From the NCBI GenBank assembly GCA_036389255.1, contig DASVQI010000024.1, positions 310,001 to 374,000 of the forward strand: 64,000 nucleotides of DNA, given 5' to 3'. The DNA comes from JACVRN01 sp036389255 (GTDB lineage Bacteria > Acidobacteriota > Blastocatellia > Pyrinomonadales > Pyrinomonadaceae). Below are positions 50,061-58,650 of this stretch, piece after piece. Positions within the stretch are counted from its first letter, which is position 1. Each line of letters opens with the position of its first letter. The translations under genes and the position numbers were made by a program. Under the pieces are notes generated by a model. It searched no databases. It was not told the DNA's origin and saw only the letters and a list, made by a program, of their open reading frames with translations.

Positions 50061-50984
50061 ATGCCGCCTGGGATTACCGAGAACATAATTGAGCTCGTAG
50101 GAAATACGCCGCTACTTCATCTAGCACGTTTTGCCAGACCGCCTCTGGCGAACATCTATGCCAAGCTCGAGTTCATGAATCCCGGCGGCTCCGTCAAAGA
50201 CCGCGCCGCGCTGGGGATGATTCTCGATGCCGAAGAGCGCGGGCGGCTTCTGCCGGGCTCTACCATCATAGAGCCGACGGCGGGAAACACAGGCATAGGT
50301 CTTGCCCTGATTGGCGTGGCCCGGGGCTACCGCGTTATTCTATGCGTCCCGGAAGGTTACTCGCGCGAGAAGATGAAGCTGATGGAGGCGCTGGGCGGTG
50401 AGGTGCGCTACGTACCGGAAGAGGAAGGCATGCAGGGCGCTATAGACTTGGCTCAATCCCTGGCCTCTGAGATTAAAGACAGCTTCATCCCGCAGCAGTT
50501 CGAGAATCCTTCCAACCCCTGCTTTCACGAAAACACCACCGGGCAAGAGATAATTGAGCAGATGGAGGGACGCATTGACGCGGTCGTCATCGGCGCCGGA
50601 ACTGCCGGGACATTCACGGGAATTACGCGCGCCGTCAAGAAGATAAACCCGCAAGTTTATTGCGTGCTGGTGGAGCCGGAAGGCTCTATCATAGGCGGCG
50701 GGCCGCCGGGCACGCACAAGGTTGAGGGCATAGGGCAGGCTCAGTTCATCCCCAAAAACTGCGACCTTGCGCTGGCAGACGAAGTGATGATGATTATGGA
50801 TGACGAAGCCTTCGCCACGTGTCGCATGCTGGCCGAGACGGAAGGCGTTTTAGGCGGAGGCTCTTCCGGCGCGGCGGCAGCCGCAGCACGCCGCGTGGCC
50901 GAACGGCTCGGCCCCGGCAAAAGAATCGTCACACTCTTCCCGGACGGCGCGGAGCGCTACATGAGCCAGGGGATTTTTGATTAA
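50061..50984 (+). CDS. cysteine synthase / cystathionine beta-synthase-type PLP enzyme
   Basis: 307 residues. The PLP Lys is in NPGGSVKDRAA, and the phosphate and substrate loops are EPTAGNTGIGLA and ENTTGQEI. The stretch HKVEGIGQAQFIPKNCD resembles the cystathionine beta-synthase / MccA subgroup more than plain CysK. It lacks the C-terminal regulatory CBS domains. The next gene is a cystathionine gamma-lyase/synthase type enzyme. The pair could run reverse transsulfuration (homocysteine to cysteine) or, alternatively, cysteine synthesis plus trans-sulfuration. The exact substrate cannot be fixed by eye. Confidence 0.88.
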   Translation: MPPGITENIIELVGNTPLLHLARFARPPLANIYAKLEFMNPGGSVKDRAALGMILDAEERGRLLPGSTIIEPTAGNTGIGLALIGVARGYRVILCVPEGYSREKMKLMEALGGEVRYVPEEEGMQGAIDLAQSLASEIKDSFIPQQFENPSNPCFHENTTGQEIIEQMEGRIDAVVIGAGTAGTFTGITRAVKKINPQVYCVLVEPEGSIIGGGPPGTHKVEGIGQAQFIPKNCDLALADEVMMIMDDEAFATCRMLAETEGVLGGGSSGAAAAAARRVAERLGPGKRIVTLFPDGAERYMSQGIFD

Positions 50985-50990
50985 AGCAAA

Positions 50991-51062
50991 CAGCTACCGG
51001 CAGCCAGCTTTCAGCACTAAAATGCTGGCTGGCGGCTGGTAGATGGCGGCTGATAGCTGATT
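50991..51062. repeat. CAGCTAC/GGCTGAT heptamer array, hairpin-forming
   Basis: Left CAGCTACCGGCAGCCAGC, right GCTGGCTGGCGGCTGGTAG then GGCGGCTGATAGCTGATT. The halves pair with a few mismatches. The words are GC-richer than other arrays, but the layout is the same. A related fragment lies at 59487. Confidence 0.6.
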
Positions 51063-51068
51063 ACTATT

Positions 51069-52211
51069 ATGGGTTTCGCAACAACAGCAATTCACGCGGG
51101 GCAGGAGCCGGACGAGGCTACGGGCTCTGTCACGGTTCCTATCTACCAGACTTCGACTTACGCGCAGGAGGCGCTGGGCAAGCACAAAGGGTTCGAGTAT
51201 GCGCGCACGCAGAACCCTACGCGGCTTGCCATGGAGCGCAATCTGGCGGCGCTCGAAGGTGCCAAGTACGGCTACGCATTCGCATCGGGCATGGCCGCGA
51301 TTGACGCCACGCTTCGGCTGGTCAAAGCGGGCGAGCACGTCATAGTCTCGGACAACACCTACGGCGGCACGTTCCGGCTCTTCAGCCGCATACTGTCGAA
51401 CTACAATATTGAGTTCGATTTCGTGGACACTTCCGATGTCATGAACGTAGAAGCCGCCATACGCGAGAACACGAGGATGGTCTTCGTAGAGACGCCCACG
51501 AACCCCGTGATGATTGTCACAGACCTTCAGGCCGTGTCGGACGTGGCGCACAGGGCGGGGGCGCGCGTCGTCTGCGACAACACCTTCATGTCGCCCTACT
51601 TGCAGCGCCCGCTCGATTTCGGCGTTGACATTGTGGTGCATTCCACTACTAAATACCTGAACGGACACTCGGACGGCGTGGGCGGCATTGTCGTCTTGAA
51701 CGACGAAGAGGATGCACAGTGGATTGCCTTCGTGCAGAATAGCGTGGGCGCGATTCTCTCGCCCTTCGATTCATGGCTTGTCCTGCGCGGAACGAAGACG
51801 CTCGCTTTGAGGATGGAGCAGCACGACCGCTCAGGCCGTGCCGTGGCGGCGTTTCTGGAGGAGCACCCGAAGGTTCAGAAGATTTATTATCCGGGCTCTC
51901 TCTCGCACAAGCAGCACGATTTGGCTAAGCGCCAGCAGAAGGGGTTCGGCGGGATGGTAGCGTTCGATGTAGGCACGTTTGAGAATGCGCGAATTGTGCT
52001 TGAATCTGTTAAGCTATGCACGCTGGCGGAAAGTCTGGGCGGCGTAGAGACGCTGATTTCGCACCCGGCCACCATGACGCACGCTTCCGTACTGCCGGAA
52101 ACGCGCGCGCGGCTCGGCATCACGGAGGGGCTCGTGCGCATCTCCGTAGGCATTGAAGATACCGATGACATCATCGCAGATTTGGATCAGGCACTGGAAA
52201 AAATATCGTAA
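51069..52211 (+). CDS. cystathionine gamma-lyase / gamma-synthase family PLP enzyme
   Basis: 380 residues. It opens GFATTAIHAGQEPDEATGSV. The active-site Tyr region is YARTQNPTR, the cofactor loop is ASGMAAI, the PLP Lys is in HSTTKYLNGHSD, and the C-terminus (ESLGGVETLISHPATMTH) is typical. Lyase and synthase are not separable by eye. Adjacency to a CBS-like enzyme favours the gamma-lyase (MccB-like) reading. The neighbour 77 bases upstream is separated by a heptamer array. Confidence 0.9.
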   Translation: MGFATTAIHAGQEPDEATGSVTVPIYQTSTYAQEALGKHKGFEYARTQNPTRLAMERNLAALEGAKYGYAFASGMAAIDATLRLVKAGEHVIVSDNTYGGTFRLFSRILSNYNIEFDFVDTSDVMNVEAAIRENTRMVFVETPTNPVMIVTDLQAVSDVAHRAGARVVCDNTFMSPYLQRPLDFGVDIVVHSTTKYLNGHSDGVGGIVVLNDEEDAQWIAFVQNSVGAILSPFDSWLVLRGTKTLALRMEQHDRSGRAVAAFLEEHPKVQKIYYPGSLSHKQHDLAKRQQKGFGGMVAFDVGTFENARIVLESVKLCTLAESLGGVETLISHPATMTHASVLPETRARLGITEGLVRISVGIEDTDDIIADLDQALEKIS

Positions 52212-52268
52212 ATGGTTAATAGTAAATCCCGCGAGGAAGAGCGCCGCGTCTATTTAATATTAACCATT
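52211..52268. repeat. inverted repeat with 11-bp perfect arms
   Basis: AATGGTTAATA (52211-52221) and TATTAACCATT (52258-52268). A GC-rich inner pair (GCGAGGAAGAGCGCCGCG) lies between. It starts at the stop codon of the gamma-lyase gene and ends 12 bases before the PP2C start. Confidence 0.6.
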
Positions 52269-52280
52269 CACTAACCCTTT

Positions 52281-53213
52281 ATGATCATAGAGCTTCACGC
52301 AAAGTCCGATGTCGGTCGCGTTCGCCGTGGGAACGAGGACAATTTTCTCCTGCTGGATTTGTCCAGTGGCAAATTCTGGACGCGCGAGCAGGGCGATGAG
52401 TCGCCCGAAGAGATGCGCCGCCTAGACCTTGGCAGCAAAGGCATCGTGCTTATCGTCTCGGACGGAATGGGCGGAGCGCTCGCTGGCGATGTAGCGAGCC
52501 GTATGGCCGTCGAATCCGTGCGCGACATGCTCATAGGCAGCACGGACGAAGAGGATACGGGCTGCAATGACGAGACTCCACTTGTAGATTGTCTGCGCCG
52601 CGCTACGGGCTACGCCAATCTGGCCATTCACAACAAGAGCCAAGAAGACACGCGTTGTAGCGGCATGGGCGCGACTCTCACAGGCGCAGCCATCACGGGC
52701 GACATGCTCGACCTCGTTCAGGTAGGCGACAGCCGCGCCTACGTTCTCAGAAACGACCAGATTAAGCTCGCCACCAAAGACCAATCCCTTGTTCAGCAGC
52801 TTGTGGATGTTGGCCAGATAAGCGAGGAAGAGGCCGAGACTCACATGTTCCGCAACGTTATCCTTCAGGCTCTGGGGGCGCAGCGCGAGTTGTCGCCCGT
52901 GACCGGCCGCCTGCGCCTGAGGCGGGACGACATACTGCTTCTCTGTAGCGACGGCCTTTCCGGCAAGCTTCGCGCGGACGACATACGGCGAATCGTCAAA
53001 GAGTCGAATGGCAATCTTGAGGCTGCATGCAGCGCGCTCGTGGACGAGGCCAATAATCGCGGCGGCGAAGATAATATTACGGTCGTGCTGGCGCGCGTCA
53101 CTGGCGACGAGATGGAAGAGGCCGCAGACAGCCGCATTACCATTGAGCTTCCGCAGCTTGAGGAAGACACAACGCTCGGAGACATTCAGGAAGACCCTAC
53201 AGAGCCTCTATAG
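52281..53213 (+). CDS. PP2C-type Ser/Thr protein phosphatase
   Basis: 310 residues. The metal and phosphate motifs are all present: RVRRGNEDNFL, VSDGMGGALAGD, VQVGDSRAYVL, LLCSDGL, GGEDNITVVLAR. It is a soluble cytoplasmic enzyme. It likely reverses Ser/Thr phosphorylation by PknB-type kinases such as that encoded at 44398. The C-terminal ~40 residues (LPQLEEDTTLGDIQEDPTEP) are acidic and probably disordered. Confidence 0.93.
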   Translation: MIIELHAKSDVGRVRRGNEDNFLLLDLSSGKFWTREQGDESPEEMRRLDLGSKGIVLIVSDGMGGALAGDVASRMAVESVRDMLIGSTDEEDTGCNDETPLVDCLRRATGYANLAIHNKSQEDTRCSGMGATLTGAAITGDMLDLVQVGDSRAYVLRNDQIKLATKDQSLVQQLVDVGQISEEEAETHMFRNVILQALGAQRELSPVTGRLRLRRDDILLLCSDGLSGKLRADDIRRIVKESNGNLEAACSALVDEANNRGGEDNITVVLARVTGDEMEEAADSRITIELPQLEEDTTLGDIQEDPTEPL

Positions 53214-53739
53214 CCACATAGCCTTTTTCGGATTAAATTCTAATTATTGACAACCGCCCCGGCCATCGGTAACATCCGGCCAGAGTTTTTCAGGCAGAAT
53301 TGAGTGGATTTTGGGATTAATCCCGGCCTACCCGGATGGTCAGGCTCTTTCAAGTCTTCTCGATTCTACATCTCTTTCAAGACCCTAGGCGCAACGCCCC
53401 TTTGCTAAACGGCTTGGCCGTGCAAGGTGGTTAATCGCGCATCAAGAGACTATTTTGAGCCTCTTCGGACTTTATTGAATTTTCAATATTAACCATGACT
53501 TCTCGAAGGCGCTCAGATAGTTCTGTCTTCTGAATGTTTCTAGCTAATAGACAATGGGGACGCGCTCCATTTCGCCTCGCACGCGCTCGACGGCAACGTC
53601 CTTCAGTAGACCGCGTGCATGACTGTGCGTCCACATTCAACGGGTTGACACAGCAACCCACGACCCCCTCTGCGCGCGTTGCGGGTAGCTCGCCCGCCGA
53701 GCCTTGCGCAGAATGAGATATTAGGAGGAATTTCCCAAC
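53214..53739. other. long intergenic region before the secreted-protein gene
   Basis: 526 bases, the longest gap in the window, and AT-richer in the middle. A minus-strand open frame (53431-53661, 76 codons) ends in a helical, normal-looking peptide (SERLREVMVNIENSIKSEE) but begins with a low-quality Arg/Cys-rich part. It may be a decayed gene fragment. A GGGATTAATCCC palindrome lies near 53311-53322. AGGAGGAATT precedes the next start. No known riboswitch or RNA could be recognised. Confidence 0.4.
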
Positions 53740-54552
53740 ATGATTCGACGTTTAATAAACAGAAAACTGGTCATGCTCTTGACCTGTTGTGCCGCCGTAG
53801 CGATGCTTGCGATTCCCGCAACGACTCGCACGGGCAACGCCGACGACCTTTCAGGCATAGAGCTGATGCAGGTCACACGCGTAGCTCAGGGCGGCGCTGA
53901 GTATGCAGGGCTTCAATACCTGACCGCGCGCAGCCAGGGCTTCGTCAACGTAGCCCCGTTTGCCGCCGTCGGTCTGGGCACGGGCGGAGTAGTGGCGGGA
54001 CAGGTAGAGGTGAAGGTCAATCTCACGGACTATCAGGATCACGACCTTCGACGCCGTCTGGATGTCAGTCCGACCGGGCCAATAATGGGCAATACGTACA
54101 TCGTCTACACTGGAACTCAGGGCGGCGGCATGTTCATGGGCAACGAGTTCCGCGTCAACGAAGTGGCGGCCTCACGCCATTGGGCGATGATGGGCTTCGG
54201 AACCTTGAACCGCGCGGCGGACGGGAACCTGCGCGCTCTGCGCCAGCGTGATGAGATGTTCAACGGCCAACCGCATTACGTGGTTGAGGTCAGCTTCAAT
54301 CCTACCGACACGGTTCGCTACTGGATAAACAAGCGCACGTTCTTAATCAGCCGCGTCATCTCGCGCTTCAACAGCCGCCAGTTGGTTGAAGAAGACCGCT
54401 CAGATTATCGCAAGGTAAGCTGCATGATGCTTCCCTTCCGCATCGTTACCAAGCTCGCCGGCCAGCGTCTCGCAGACCTGAACATAGACAGTTACGACAT
54501 CCAAACAGTCGTGCCGAGCGCCCGCTTCACCATGAGCGCCGCAGGCGAATAG
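53740..54552 (+). CDS. secreted protein, possibly LolA-like fold
   Basis: 270 residues. Signal peptide (LVMLLTCCAAVAMLAIPA). Repeated antiparallel strands follow, with phrases such as QPHYVVEVSFNPTDTVRYWI, KRTFLISRVISRF and RLADLNIDSYDIQ. These read like outer-membrane lipoprotein carrier (LolA/LppX) type half-barrels. That is a fold guess only. It has a strong Shine-Dalgarno (AGGAGG) and a strong terminator, so it is probably an individually transcribed, well-expressed gene. Confidence 0.7.
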   Translation: MIRRLINRKLVMLLTCCAAVAMLAIPATTRTGNADDLSGIELMQVTRVAQGGAEYAGLQYLTARSQGFVNVAPFAAVGLGTGGVVAGQVEVKVNLTDYQDHDLRRRLDVSPTGPIMGNTYIVYTGTQGGGMFMGNEFRVNEVAASRHWAMMGFGTLNRAADGNLRALRQRDEMFNGQPHYVVEVSFNPTDTVRYWINKRTFLISRVISRFNSRQLVEEDRSDYRKVSCMMLPFRIVTKLAGQRLADLNIDSYDIQTVVPSARFTMSAAGE

Positions 54553-54566
54553 AGACAAGTTAAAAA

Positions 54567-54616
54567 AGAAGAGAAGCGGAGCGGGCTTTCAAGCCTTCTC
54601 CGCTTCTCCTCTTTTT
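54567..54616. terminator. bidirectional terminator between convergent genes
   Basis: A long stem (GAGAAGCGGAG with CTCCGCTTCTC, extended outward with one mismatch) encloses a second GGCTT/AAGCC stem. It is flanked by AAAAAAG on the left and CTTTTTA on the right, so it can work for both strands. Confidence 0.85.
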
Positions 54617-54629
54617 ACTTCAAACCTTT

Positions 54630-55130
54630 CTAGCTTTCGCCTTCCGTCAGTGACGGCGTGCGCCAGTCCCGCCCTTCTTCTATGCGGCGCACGTAGATGG
54701 ACGCGCCCTGTACTCTTTCGACCGTGACTCGCTCCCCTGCTCTGAGCGGCGATTCACCTTCGGCCGGATAGGCCGTCCAGGTAGAGCCGTAGACTTTGAC
54801 GGCTCCTTCATTCAAGGCTCCCACACTGTCGGAGACAACAGTTCCTATCTGGCCGGGCAGCGCGTCCACGCCGGTCTTAAGGTCGCTGCCTTCACGCTCG
54901 CGCGAGAAGTAGTTGACGAAGATGGTGCGAGAGGCTGCTGTGAGGGCGACCGAGACGGTGATGAAAATCAGGAACTGAAGAGTCAGGCTGGTGACGCCTA
55001 CGAGCCCGGCCAAGGCTGCCGCCAGAGCGCCCACGCCGAACCACAACAGGACGAATCCGGGCGTGAATATCTCGGCTATGATGAGTATCACGCCCAACAC
55101 CGTCCAGAGAATCCAGGCCAGATTATCCAT
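54630..55130 (-). CDS. NfeD-like membrane protein
   Basis: 166 residues. Two to three membrane helices (WILWTVLGVILIIAEIFTPGF, LLWFGVGALAAALAGLVGV, LQFLIFITVSVALTA) are followed by a soluble OB-fold domain (LPGQIGTVVSDSVGALNEGA...VKVYGSTWTAYPA). This is the short NfeD form, usually partnered with a stomatin-like (SPFH) protein in membrane-domain quality control. No such partner gene is next to it here. It is followed upstream by proline dehydrogenase (7 bases). Confidence 0.85.
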   Translation of the reverse strand: MDNLAWILWTVLGVILIIAEIFTPGFVLLWFGVGALAAALAGLVGVTSLTLQFLIFITVSVALTAASRTIFVNYFSREREGSDLKTGVDALPGQIGTVVSDSVGALNEGAVKVYGSTWTAYPAEGESPLRAGERVTVERVQGASIYVRRIEEGRDWRTPSLTEGES

Positions 55131-55137
55131 CGCCTCC

Positions 55138-56058
55138 TCACCCTTTGAGCATATTCTTCATGACGAACCAGATATTCGCCGGGCGCTCTGCCAGCCGCCG
55201 CATGAAGTAAGGATACCAGTGCTTCCCGTACGGCACATAGACGCGCATATTATAGCCTGCCCGCGCCAGCTTCTCCTGCAAATCGCGCCGCACGCCGTAG
55301 AGCATCTGGAACTCGAACGCCTCTTTGCCTATGCCTTCGCGCTGCGCGAAATCTATGGTCGCATCAATCATCCGCTCGTCGTGCGTGGCTATGCCGTGAT
55401 AAGTCCCGCTCGAAAGAAGTAGCTGCATCACGCGCACGTAGTTGGCGTCCACGTCCTTCTTGTCAGCGAAGGCCACATCGGGCCCCTCGTTGTAAGCTCC
55501 CTTGCAGATGCGTATGCGCGCTGGAATCTTGAGCAACTCTTCGGCATCTTTTAATGTGCGATAAAGATAGGATTGCAGGACTATGCCCACGTCGTTGAGG
55601 CCGAACTCCGAGCGCAGCCGCTTGAAGACGTCAATCGTCACCTGCGTTACGTTCGACGCCTCCATGTCAACGCGCACGAAGTTTCCGCGACGTGCCGCAT
55701 CTTCCACCACCTTGCGCGCGTTCGTGTAGGCCAGCTCAGGGTCAATCTCAAGCCCGAATTGCGTGAGCTTGATAGAGACGTTCGAGTTTATTCCCGTCTG
55801 GTCTATGCGTTCGAGAATCTCCAGATACTCGCGGACTTCGGCTTCGGTTTCGGCGCGGCTTTCGACCGATTCGTTCAGGTGGTCGAAAGAGGCCGAAGCC
55901 CCTTTGGCGTTGATGGCGCGTATGGCTTGAATAGCTTCTTCGATGTTTTCGCCCGCGACGAAGCGCGTCGTCATGCGCTTGAAGGGAGCAAAGCGCGTGG
56001 CGAAATCTTTCAAGCCTTCCTGACGCGAAAGGAAAAGGAGTGTGTTTCTTGTAACCAT
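55138..56058 (-). CDS. proline dehydrogenase (monofunctional)
   Basis: 306 residues, the short single-function PRODH as in Gram-positive and many other bacteria. TIM-barrel FAD and proline-site motifs: SIKLTQFGL, VRVDMEAS, LQSYLYRT, RICKGAYNE, ATHDERMI, and the C-terminal YFMRRLAERPANIW, whose Arg pair binds proline. It oxidises proline to pyrroline-5-carboxylate and passes electrons to the quinone pool. No P5C dehydrogenase gene is adjacent. Confidence 0.93.
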   Translation of the reverse strand: MVTRNTLLFLSRQEGLKDFATRFAPFKRMTTRFVAGENIEEAIQAIRAINAKGASASFDHLNESVESRAETEAEVREYLEILERIDQTGINSNVSIKLTQFGLEIDPELAYTNARKVVEDAARRGNFVRVDMEASNVTQVTIDVFKRLRSEFGLNDVGIVLQSYLYRTLKDAEELLKIPARIRICKGAYNEGPDVAFADKKDVDANYVRVMQLLLSSGTYHGIATHDERMIDATIDFAQREGIGKEAFEFQMLYGVRRDLQEKLARAGYNMRVYVPYGKHWYPYFMRRLAERPANIWFVMKNMLKG

Positions 56059-56065
56059 TTAACTA

Positions 56066-56192
56066 CAGTGATAAGTGATGCGTGACGAGCGATGAGTAAA
56101 AGAAAGAAGGCCTTTTACTCATCACTTATGACTCATCTCTCACCACTTCCTTTGCTTTTTGCTTGTCACTCGTCAATCATCACTTATCACTG
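56066..56192. repeat. longest heptamer array, two nested perfect inverted repeats
   Basis: Outer arms CAGTGATAAGTGATG (56066-56080) and CATCACTTATCACTG (56178-56192) are 15 bp and perfect. Inner arms GATGAGTAAAAG (56091-56102) and CTTTTACTCATC (56112-56123) are 12 bp and perfect. The words are mainly GTGATAA, GTGACGA and TCATCAC. Confidence 0.8.
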
Positions 56193-56252
56193 CTTCTGTG
56201 CTATGCTTGGCTCAGGCCGTTTAAGCTTTCACAAATCAGAGACGAAGAGCGA

Positions 56253-56591
56253 ATGCGCTGGAAGCTATTAATCATCACTTCACTCGTCGCCGCAGTTGTC
56301 GGCGCAGGCGGCTCTCTGGGACTCGCGCTCGGCCTCACGGGCTCAACAAGGCGGCCCGCGGCGCTGGACATCTACGTAATTCTAATGCTCGTTGTCCCCG
56401 TGGCGGCGGTTTTTTTCGCAAGCTTCTTCGTCTACCGTCACACGGCGCGCTGGCGTAAAGCTCAGGCATTGTCAACCGCTCTGCTCTCAATCTTTTTGAC
56501 GCTGACGATTCTCATAGCGGGCTCTGTGCTGCTTGCGCCCGCGCCTTCCGAGCAAGGCCCGCCCGCGCCCCCTCCGCGTAACACTACCTGA
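56253..56591 (+). CDS. small membrane protein of unknown function
   Basis: 112 residues from the ATG at 56253. The frame is open 30 codons upstream, where it overlaps the array margin. Three hydrophobic helices (LLIITSLVAAVVGAGGSLGL, IYVILMLVVPVAAVFFASFF, LLSIFLTLTILIAGSVLLA) and a Pro-rich tail. I do not recognise the family. The position between proline dehydrogenase and the HD protein is not informative. Confidence 0.6.
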   Translation: MRWKLLIITSLVAAVVGAGGSLGLALGLTGSTRRPAALDIYVILMLVVPVAAVFFASFFVYRHTARWRKAQALSTALLSIFLTLTILIAGSVLLAPAPSEQGPPAPPPRNTT

Positions 56592-56635
56592 AAAGCAGAA
56601 GCACAAAAGAGAGAAAGCAAGCGCCTCTTCTCCGC

Positions 56636-57214
56636 TCATGCCTCGCGCACGCCGAGGCCAATCTCCTTCTGCATTGGCTTCAAAGCTTCTATGACGAAGC
56701 GTATGTGCTCGTCCAGCTCTACGCCAAGCTCTTCTACGCCCTGCCGTATGTCGTCACGATTGACGGTGCGAGCAAACGCCTTATCCTTCAGTTTCTTCTT
56801 GACGGACGTAACCTCCAGGTCGTCAAGGCTGCGCGTAGGGCGCACGAGCGCGCAGGCCACCAGAAAGCCGCACAGCTCATCCGTGGCAAAGAGCGCGCGG
56901 GCCATAGCTGTATCTCGCGGGACTCCAGTGTAGGTCGCGTGGCCCAGAATGGCCTTGATGACTCTATCCGGGTAGCCGCGACCGCAGAGAATATTCGCGC
57001 CGGTAAACGGGTGCTGGTCTGCGCTCGGAAACATCTCATAGTCGAAATCATGCAGTAGCCCCACGATGCCCCACTCATTCACGTCGGCGTCAGGCCCGCC
57101 GTACTTCGGCGCGCAAGCACGCATGGCGGCCTCCACAGCCAGCGCGTGCTTGCGCAGGCTGTCGCCCTTCGTGTACTCGCACAGCAGTTCCCATGCTTCG
57201 TTTCTATCAAGCAT
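56636..57214 (-). CDS. HD-domain protein
   Basis: 192 residues from the Met at 57214. The HD metal site is visible as LRKHALAVEAAMRA and GIVGLLHDFDYEMFP, with a further His in GHATYTG. This is a compact HD hydrolase often annotated as metal-dependent phosphohydrolase. The substrate is unknown. It is followed by a heptamer array and acyl-CoA dehydrogenase on the same strand. Confidence 0.85.
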   Translation of the reverse strand: MLDRNEAWELLCEYTKGDSLRKHALAVEAAMRACAPKYGGPDADVNEWGIVGLLHDFDYEMFPSADQHPFTGANILCGRGYPDRVIKAILGHATYTGVPRDTAMARALFATDELCGFLVACALVRPTRSLDDLEVTSVKKKLKDKAFARTVNRDDIRQGVEELGVELDEHIRFVIEALKPMQKEIGLGVREA

Positions 57215-57261
57215 AAAAATGGAAGTCAAAATTCAGAGCTCACAACGATGAATTAAAGAGT

Positions 57262-57319
57262 TTGATTCATTGATTCAATGAACAAATGAATCCGTGAATC
57301 AATTCTCTTCCGTTCATCA
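57262..57319. repeat. TTGATTCA/TGAATCAA heptamer array
   Basis: TTGATTCA (57262-57269) pairs with TGAATCAA (57295-57302). Between them lie ATGAACA and ATGAATC words. It runs to the stop codon of the acyl-CoA dehydrogenase gene (57317-57319). Confidence 0.65.
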
Positions 57320-58462
57320 GTTCTTTAGTATTTCTCTTGAAATAACAATGCGCTGAATCTCGCTCGTGCCTTCGTAAATGGTCGTGACGCGCGCGTCGCG
57401 GTACATCCTCTCCACAGGGTAATCGCGGGAGTAGCCGTTGCCGCCGTGAATCTGCACGGCGTCGGCGCAGACCCGGTTGGCCGTCTCCGATGCGTAGAGC
57501 TTGGCCATCGCCGCGAAGTAGCCCGCGCGCTTATCGTTGCGGTCTTTCAAAGCGGCGGCTTTAAGCGTCAGGAGCCGCGAAGCGTCCGTCTGTGTGGCCA
57601 TGTCCGCCAGCTTGAATTGAATAGCCTGAAACTCCGCAATCGGCTGGCCGAAGGCGTGCCGCTCCTTGGCATACTTGGTAGCTTCGTCGAGCGCCCCTTG
57701 CGCTATGCCTGTCGAGAGAGCGCCGATTCCTATGCGCCCGTTGTCCAGACTGTTGAATGCCACGCGCAGGCCGTTGCCTTCTCCGCCCAGAACGTTCGCC
57801 AAGGGCACGCGCACATCAGCGAAGCTCATCTCGGCGGTCTGCGAGGCGCGCTGGCCCATCTTGTGCTCAATGCTGGAGACGGTGAGGCCCGGCGTGTCGC
57901 CTTCGACAATGAAGGTGGTGACGCGGCTCTTGCTGCCATCTTGTCCCGTGACGGCCATGACTATGTAGGTGTCTGCGCGGCCCCCACTAGTGACCCAAGA
58001 CTTCGTGCCGTTGATGACGTAATAGTCGCCGTCGCGCACGGCCTTCGTGCGGAGTGCTGTCGCGTCCGAGCCCGCCTGCGGCTCGGAGAGACAGAAAGCG
58101 CCCAGAGCTTCGCCGCGCGCCAGAGGCACAAGATACTTTCGCTTCTGCTCTTCAGTTCCGAAGCTCAATATCGGATAGCAGCAGACGGAATTGGTGACGC
58201 CGACTATGACGCAGACGGAGGCGTCCGCACGCGCAATCTCTTCGAGCGCGACGGCGTAGGCGACGGCGTCGAAGCCAGCGCCGCCCCACTCTTCCGGAAT
58301 AATCATGCCGAGCAAGCCAAGCTCCGCCAGCCCCTTCAACTGCTCTTCGGGAAAGCGCGCCTCCTCGTCGTACTGGTGAGCGCGCGGCGCAATCTCCGCC
58401 CGCACGAACTCGCGCACGCTTTGCTGCACCATTCGCTGCTCTTCGCTCAGCTCAAAGTCCAC
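57317..58462 (-). CDS. acyl-CoA dehydrogenase
   Basis: 381 residues, normal length. FAD/substrate motifs: FCLSEPQAGSDATAL, YVINGTKSWVTSGG, and the C-terminal catalytic region TTIYEGTSEIQRIVISREI. The Glu in YEGTSE is the usual base position of short/medium-chain enzymes. It takes electrons from a CoA thioester to electron-transfer flavoprotein. No other beta-oxidation genes are adjacent. Chain-length preference is not readable. Confidence 0.93.
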   Translation of the reverse strand: MDFELSEEQRMVQQSVREFVRAEIAPRAHQYDEEARFPEEQLKGLAELGLLGMIIPEEWGGAGFDAVAYAVALEEIARADASVCVIVGVTNSVCCYPILSFGTEEQKRKYLVPLARGEALGAFCLSEPQAGSDATALRTKAVRDGDYYVINGTKSWVTSGGRADTYIVMAVTGQDGSKSRVTTFIVEGDTPGLTVSSIEHKMGQRASQTAEMSFADVRVPLANVLGGEGNGLRVAFNSLDNGRIGIGALSTGIAQGALDEATKYAKERHAFGQPIAEFQAIQFKLADMATQTDASRLLTLKAAALKDRNDKRAGYFAAMAKLYASETANRVCADAVQIHGGNGYSRDYPVERMYRDARVTTIYEGTSEIQRIVISREILKN

Positions 58463-58650
58463 TTTCCGTCTCCTCTGTTTATTTAGGAGAAGCTAGCACG
58501 GCTGCGCTCTCGCAAACAAGTGCCGGGGAATCCAAAGCGCTCAATCCTGTCGTAATGATTGGCGGCGGGTTTCATGGCGAGCAAGCTTGTAGGGTGTTTC
58601 CCTCTTCAATTACAATAAACCTGCTCATTTATCTCAGGGCAAGTCCGAAG

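Noticed and set aside
53431..53661. A 76-codon minus-strand gene.
   Set aside because: No Shine-Dalgarno or homologous family could be recognised and the first half looks random; only mentioned as a possible remnant.
374..57319. CRISPR array or insertion-sequence ends for the intergenic repeats.
   Set aside because: There are no regular spacers, the units are only seven bases and drift, and no transposase or target duplication is seen.
57446..58486. A 346-codon plus-strand open frame.
   Set aside because: It lies fully opposite acyl-CoA dehydrogenase, whose motifs are unambiguous; the translation has no domain.
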